Positions 39,444 to 42,362 of a DNA stretch of 42,362 bases are shown here, piece by piece. The notes beneath the pieces were generated by a model. It did no database searches. It was not told the DNA's origin and worked only from the letters and a program-made list of their open reading frames with translations. Where the stretch lies: the NCBI GenBank assembly GCA_021813385.1, contig JAKAKT010000030.1, positions 1 through 42,362 on the forward strand, written 5' to 3'. The first letter of the stretch is position 1, and each line of letters opens with the position of its first letter. The DNA comes from Microcaldota archaeon. Its GTDB lineage: Archaea; Micrarchaeota; Micrarchaeia; Burarchaeales; JAKAKT01. Made by a program: the position numbers and the translations under genes.

Positions 39444-40514
39444 TCAATCTTTGACTCCGCCGGTTCCTCCAGTTCCATAATCCGGTCCAGTGGAATATGT
39501 CTGCGCTGTCTGCGTGTTCGCCTGCTCCTTCATTTCCGCCTCGATTTTGTCTAGTGTCTCTTTCGTAACCTCGAGGCTTGCTGATAGCATCTCGCCATTC
39601 GCGTTCACCTTTATGTCCTTAAGAAGCTTTTCAGAAGCGCTGCCTGATTTCGAAAGCCCTCTCGCCATCGATAGCAGGCCTTGGAGAACATCGCTTGATT
39701 TTTGCGCGTCATTCGCACCTCGGAAGAGTACACTAGACTTCAGGGACATGGTCGGGCCGGTCTTGCCATATGAGAATGCCAGGTGTGTAGCCTTGCTAAA
39801 AGACGTTGTATCATAAGGCCCGCTCCCGCTCTGCGCAATTGCATTCGTCCAGAGAGCCGGAATCTTCATCACAACCAGCACAACTCCGTCTGAATCGACT
39901 GCTTTCGACATTCTGTCGAGAGTCCCATCGCTCAGGGCTTTTCTCTTGCCATTCTTCACGTCGATGCAGTCCTTAACTGACTCTTCTATTCCATAAACTA
40001 CCTGCCTGTCGGTCACGAAAGCGAGATAGGAAGTGCTTATGGGGGGGTTTATCCGCACGTCTTGTCCAGGGTCTAACTCGTTTTGACTGTTCGGGACAAT
40101 CTTATACACCGTTGTTCCATCGTACTGCTCTTCCGTGACAGACGCGTCTTCCCTGATTTTTCCAATAAGCTTTTGCTTGTCGAAAGTCCCCTCTGCGATT
40201 ATTCCAGTATACGCCTCAGGGGCTTCTTTTTCGGCATTCATGAAAATTATAATCTTGGTAATTGCTGCCGGGTCGAACCCGTAAGTGTCCTTCGCCTCAT
40301 TGAGTGATTTCTCGAAATCGATGCGACTGGTCTCGTTCATTGATTTCAGCAAATCCTGGTCCGAGAGTATCGCCGAAGGCTTGAGCACCGCATACCCGTC
40401 AGCCTTGTCCGGCACCAAGTATGGCTCGCCCTGCGGCCCGAACCCGAGGCACCCGAACAGCAGAAATGCTGACAGAAGCGCAAACAATGTCGCCAGAAGG
40501 CACTTTTTTTTCAT
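39444..40514 (-). CDS. Putative lipoprotein of unknown function
   Basis: The signal peptide ends in a lipobox-like LLFGC (Cys22), suggesting a lipid anchor outside the membrane. The following 335 residues have an alternating strand/helix pattern with DKADGYAVLKPSAIL near the start and repeated parts of the type YTGIIAEGTFDKQKLIGKI. The end is a Gly/Thr-rich tail. I do not recognise the family. GAGGTGCATTT precedes the ATG. It is divergent from nadM. Confidence 0.75.
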   Translation of the reverse strand: MKKKCLLATLFALLSAFLLFGCLGFGPQGEPYLVPDKADGYAVLKPSAILSDQDLLKSMNETSRIDFEKSLNEAKDTYGFDPAAITKIIIFMNAEKEAPEAYTGIIAEGTFDKQKLIGKIREDASVTEEQYDGTTVYKIVPNSQNELDPGQDVRINPPISTSYLAFVTDRQVVYGIEESVKDCIDVKNGKRKALSDGTLDRMSKAVDSDGVVLVVMKIPALWTNAIAQSGSGPYDTTSFSKATHLAFSYGKTGPTMSLKSSVLFRGANDAQKSSDVLQGLLSMARGLSKSGSASEKLLKDIKVNANGEMLSASLEVTKETLDKIEAEMKEQANTQTAQTYSTGPDYGTGGTGGVKD

Positions 40515-40546
40515 AAATGCACCTCGTTTTATTCTCGAAGCTATTG

Positions 40547-40556
40547 TTTATAAACC
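40547..40556 (+). promoter_or_regulatory. TATA box of nadM
   Basis: TTTATAAACC lies about 26 nt before ATG 40577, so the mRNA is probably leaderless. This argues against the longer frame from 40517, which would start upstream of the promoter. Confidence 0.6.
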
Positions 40557-40576
40557 TGTTCTGGAAAGTCCTATTT

Positions 40577-41098
40577 ATGATAAGCCTGTTCATCGGCAGG
40601 TTCCAGCCATTCCACAATGGCCATCTAAGAGCAATAGAGTGGATTCTCGGGAAATGCGACCAGGTAATTGTCCTAATCGGCTCTTCCCAAACCTGCTACC
40701 AACCAGAAAACCCGTTCACAGTAGGCGAGCGTGTCGAAATGATATCGCGGACACTTAGGGCCAGGAAAATTTCAGACAGATGCTTGATACTGTCGGTCCC
40801 GGATGTGAACAACAACGCTCTTTGGGTAGCCCACATTAACTCGCTCGTTCCCCGCTATGATACTGTCTTCTCGAACAACCCGCTAACCAAGCGGCTTTTC
40901 AAAGATGCCGGGAGGAAAGTGTCCCCCATACCGCGGTTCGACAGAAAGGATAACGACGCAACCCTCATACGGAAATCAATTCCGAAAGATGAAAAATGGA
41001 GGAAGAAGGTCCCGGCAGAAGTCGAGAAGTTCATCGATGAAATAAGCGGCGTAGGACGGGTAAGGGAGATTCTCGGGGGAGATAAGCACGAGAACTGA
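40577..41098 (+). CDS. nadM: Nicotinamide-nucleotide adenylyltransferase, archaeal NadM
   Basis: Makes NAD from NMN and ATP. The nucleotidyltransferase motif GRFQPFHNGH lies at the start, and the second motif appears as DATLIRKSI. GSSQTCYQPENPFTVGERVEMI is typical of the archaeal type. 173 residues, normal. The start is set by homology and by the TATA box at 40547-40556. The thioredoxin-CcdA gene begins 2 nt after its stop. Confidence 0.94.
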   Translation: MISLFIGRFQPFHNGHLRAIEWILGKCDQVIVLIGSSQTCYQPENPFTVGERVEMISRTLRARKISDRCLILSVPDVNNNALWVAHINSLVPRYDTVFSNNPLTKRLFKDAGRKVSPIPRFDRKDNDATLIRKSIPKDEKWRKKVPAEVEKFIDEISGVGRVREILGGDKHEN

Positions 41099-41099
41099 G

Positions 41100-42203
41100 A
41101 TGCAGATTCTCCTACTAGCACTACTTCTTATGTCTTCTTCCGCTATCGCCCAAGCCCAAGTAGGAGCAAACGAAGTAAAAGCTTATGAGTTCTACCTTCA
41201 GGGATGCATCCACTGCGCCGCAGTCGACAGGTATCTCGTGAATCTCGAGCGCGAATACCCTTCCCTTAATGTCACGACTTACGAGATATCCTACAGCAAG
41301 GAGAACATGCTTCTCGCGAAGAAGTTTTGCGTTGCCTTTGGAGTCAACTGCTCTGAAAAAGCCCCGACTCCGATAATTTTCATAAACGACACTTACATAA
41401 TAGGCGACGTTCCGATAAAGGAGAACCTTAAGCCGATTGTGCAGGCGTGCATGAATGGCGACTGTTCAGATCCTGCGAAAAAAATCGAGGGCATTACAAT
41501 CACAGAATTGCATCCTGAGCCGCCTATAATGGTAGTTATCCTTGCGGCGATGGTGGACAGCATTAACCCATGCGCCTTTGCCGTGCTAATTTTCATGCTT
41601 CAATATGTCGGCAGCATTGCCAGCAAAAGAAGGATGATAAATTCCGGGCTCGTCTACATCGCGGTCGTCTATATAACCTACCTTCTCGCAGGCCTCGGCA
41701 TACTGAAGGGGTTCCAATCCCTTGCGTTGACTGACCTCGTTTACAAGCTCGCAGCAATCATCGCCCTCGTGGCCGGCATAATCAACATAAAGGACTATTT
41801 CTTCTACGGCCAATGGATTTCGCTTGAGATTCCGAAGAAGTACGGCAAGATTGTCGAGAAATACGTCCGGCAGGCGACTCTCCCGGCAGCTGTCGCGCTC
41901 GGAGTCCTCGTATCAGCAGTCGAGCTCCCCTGCACGGGCGGTGCTTATTTCGCAATCCTCGCGATGCTCCAGTGGGCGCCTTTCTGGAAAGCCTTCACCT
42001 ACCTGGCCCTCTACAATTTCTTCTTCGTTCTCCCGCTAATCATAATCCTTCTCCTCTTCACCCTAGGCTATTCCGCAGACACCCTTGAGAAGATGAGGCT
42101 CGAGAAGAGGAAATACATGAGGCTTGGAATCGGGCTCCTTCTGTTCTTCCTCGGAATCGGGATGCTGATGGGCTGGTTCACAGGAGGCTTCTGGACGACC
42201 TAA
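41100..42203 (+). CDS. Thioredoxin-fold / CcdA-DsbD-like membrane protein fusion
   Basis: Probably carries reducing power across the membrane. A signal peptide (1-20) is followed by a small thioredoxin-like domain with CIHC (Cys36, Cys39) up to about 115. A CcdA/DsbD-type membrane domain of about six segments follows, with its paired cysteines in DSINPCAFAVL and VELPCTGGAY. 367 residues. It could serve the thioredoxin-fold protein encoded at 22287-23318; the link is inference. A single transcript with nadM is likely. Confidence 0.88.
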   Translation: MQILLLALLLMSSSAIAQAQVGANEVKAYEFYLQGCIHCAAVDRYLVNLEREYPSLNVTTYEISYSKENMLLAKKFCVAFGVNCSEKAPTPIIFINDTYIIGDVPIKENLKPIVQACMNGDCSDPAKKIEGITITELHPEPPIMVVILAAMVDSINPCAFAVLIFMLQYVGSIASKRRMINSGLVYIAVVYITYLLAGLGILKGFQSLALTDLVYKLAAIIALVAGIINIKDYFFYGQWISLEIPKKYGKIVEKYVRQATLPAAVALGVLVSAVELPCTGGAYFAILAMLQWAPFWKAFTYLALYNFFFVLPLIIILLLFTLGYSADTLEKMRLEKRKYMRLGIGLLLFFLGIGMLMGWFTGGFWTT

Positions 42204-42246
42204 AATCAGCAGTTTTATCCTTCACTTTCGATTCCTTAGTTGTAGA

Positions 42247-42277
42247 GTGCACACACATTTGTCCTAAAATAGTGCAC
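42247..42277. promoter_or_regulatory. Paired GTGCAC palindromes flanking a TATA-like element
   Basis: GTGCAC occurs at 42247-42252 and 42272-42277, with TAAAATA (42264-42270) between. The arrangement suggests operators around a core promoter for the truncated gene at the window end. Confidence 0.4.
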
Positions 42278-42287
42278 GAACTTATGT

Positions 42288-42330
42288 CCGCTTTCACCCA
42301 CCCGTTTGGGTGGGAAAATGGTGAAAGCGG
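42288..42330 (+). promoter_or_regulatory. Long hairpin enclosing ribosome binding site and start codon
   Basis: Arms CCGCTTTCACC (42288-42298) and GGTGAAAGCGG (42320-42330) are perfectly complementary over 11 bp. Inside, CACCC (42299-42303), loop GTTT and GGGTG (42308-42312) continue the stem, leaving GGAAAAT as a bulge. The GGGTGGG ribosome binding site is in the stem and ATG 42318 spans bulge and stem, so folding would hide the start. Confidence 0.6.
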
Positions 42331-42362
42331 CTATGGAAATCAGGCTCAAGTCGGTTGTTCTC
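42318..42362 (+). CDS. Truncated ORF at window end
   Basis: Fifteen codons, beginning MVKAAMEIRLKSVVL, run off the window. GGGTGGG stands 4-10 nt upstream. The product cannot be identified. The start lies within a strong hairpin. Confidence 0.45.
   Translation, partial: MVKAAMEIRLKSVVL

Noticed and set aside
24421-42362. Insertion sequences, prophage or integrase genes in the accessory half
   Set aside because: I searched the frames for transposase and integrase motifs and terminal repeats and found none.

Overview
The window reads as a chromosomal segment of an archaeon. It carries archaeal/eukaryotic-type ribosomal proteins (S4e, L32e, L19e, L18e, L14e, L24 and L5 of archaeal type), aIF1, the RNase P protein Rnp1, RNA polymerase subunits RpoD and RpoN, SecY, archaeal AdkA, Cbf5, TATA-type promoters, GGTG-type ribosome binding sites and tRNA genes interrupted by introns. 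Small, tightly packed genes, multiple introns per tRNA and a Cys-rich protein type that I associate with CPR/DPANN genomes suggest a DPANN lineage (Micrarchaeota- or Diapherotrites-like). That placement is inference; no 16S gene is present.

Layout. Positions 1-645 hold a doubtful small ORF and a leader with a TATA box. From 646 to 17708 runs the long S10-spc type cluster: L3-L4-L23-L2-S19-L22-S3-L29-aIF1-Rnp1-S17-L14-L24-S4e-L5-S14-S8-L6-L32e-L19e-L18-S5-L30-L15-SecY-AdkA-EMC3/YidC-like-Cmk-L14e-Cbf5. Next come tRNA-Ser(GGA), the alpha-type cluster S13-S4-S11-RpoD, tRNA-Leu(GAG), L18e-L13-S9-RpoN, a membrane-anchored thioredoxin-like protein, tRNA-Pro(GGG) and S2. From 24443 on the region is accessory, with mixed strands and mostly single genes. 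It holds a C39-peptidase-like protein with a beta-rich tail, a KaiC-like ATPase with an Ig-like membrane protein, AlaX, a duplicated Cys-rich protein, a divergent response regulator/histidine kinase pair, a sugar nucleotidyltransferase fused to a putative winged helix, an aminotransferase, PspC, an ABC-2 exporter, a lipoprotein, NadM and a thioredoxin-CcdA fusion. The window ends in a truncated ORF whose start lies in a long hairpin.

The most striking observation is that each of the three tRNA genes appears to carry two introns: one in the anticodon loop and one in the T loop. Removing them leaves cloverleaves of 86, 86 and 74 nt. The Ser and Leu T-loop introns share about 30 nt of near-identical sequence and the same 3' boundary, which suggests that one intron spread between unrelated tRNAs. 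Other unusual points are a 22-histidine tail on ribosomal protein L22, a duplicated initiation region with a short upstream ORF before L18, a response regulator with a degenerate GGDEF-like output in an archaeon, and the terminal start-codon hairpin with flanking GTGCAC palindromes.

Genes packed in the ribosomal clusters mostly have GGTG/GGTTG ribosome binding sites 4-8 nt before the start. Several single genes in the accessory part have a TATA box about 25 nt before the start codon, as expected for leaderless transcripts. I used these two patterns to choose starts where several were possible.
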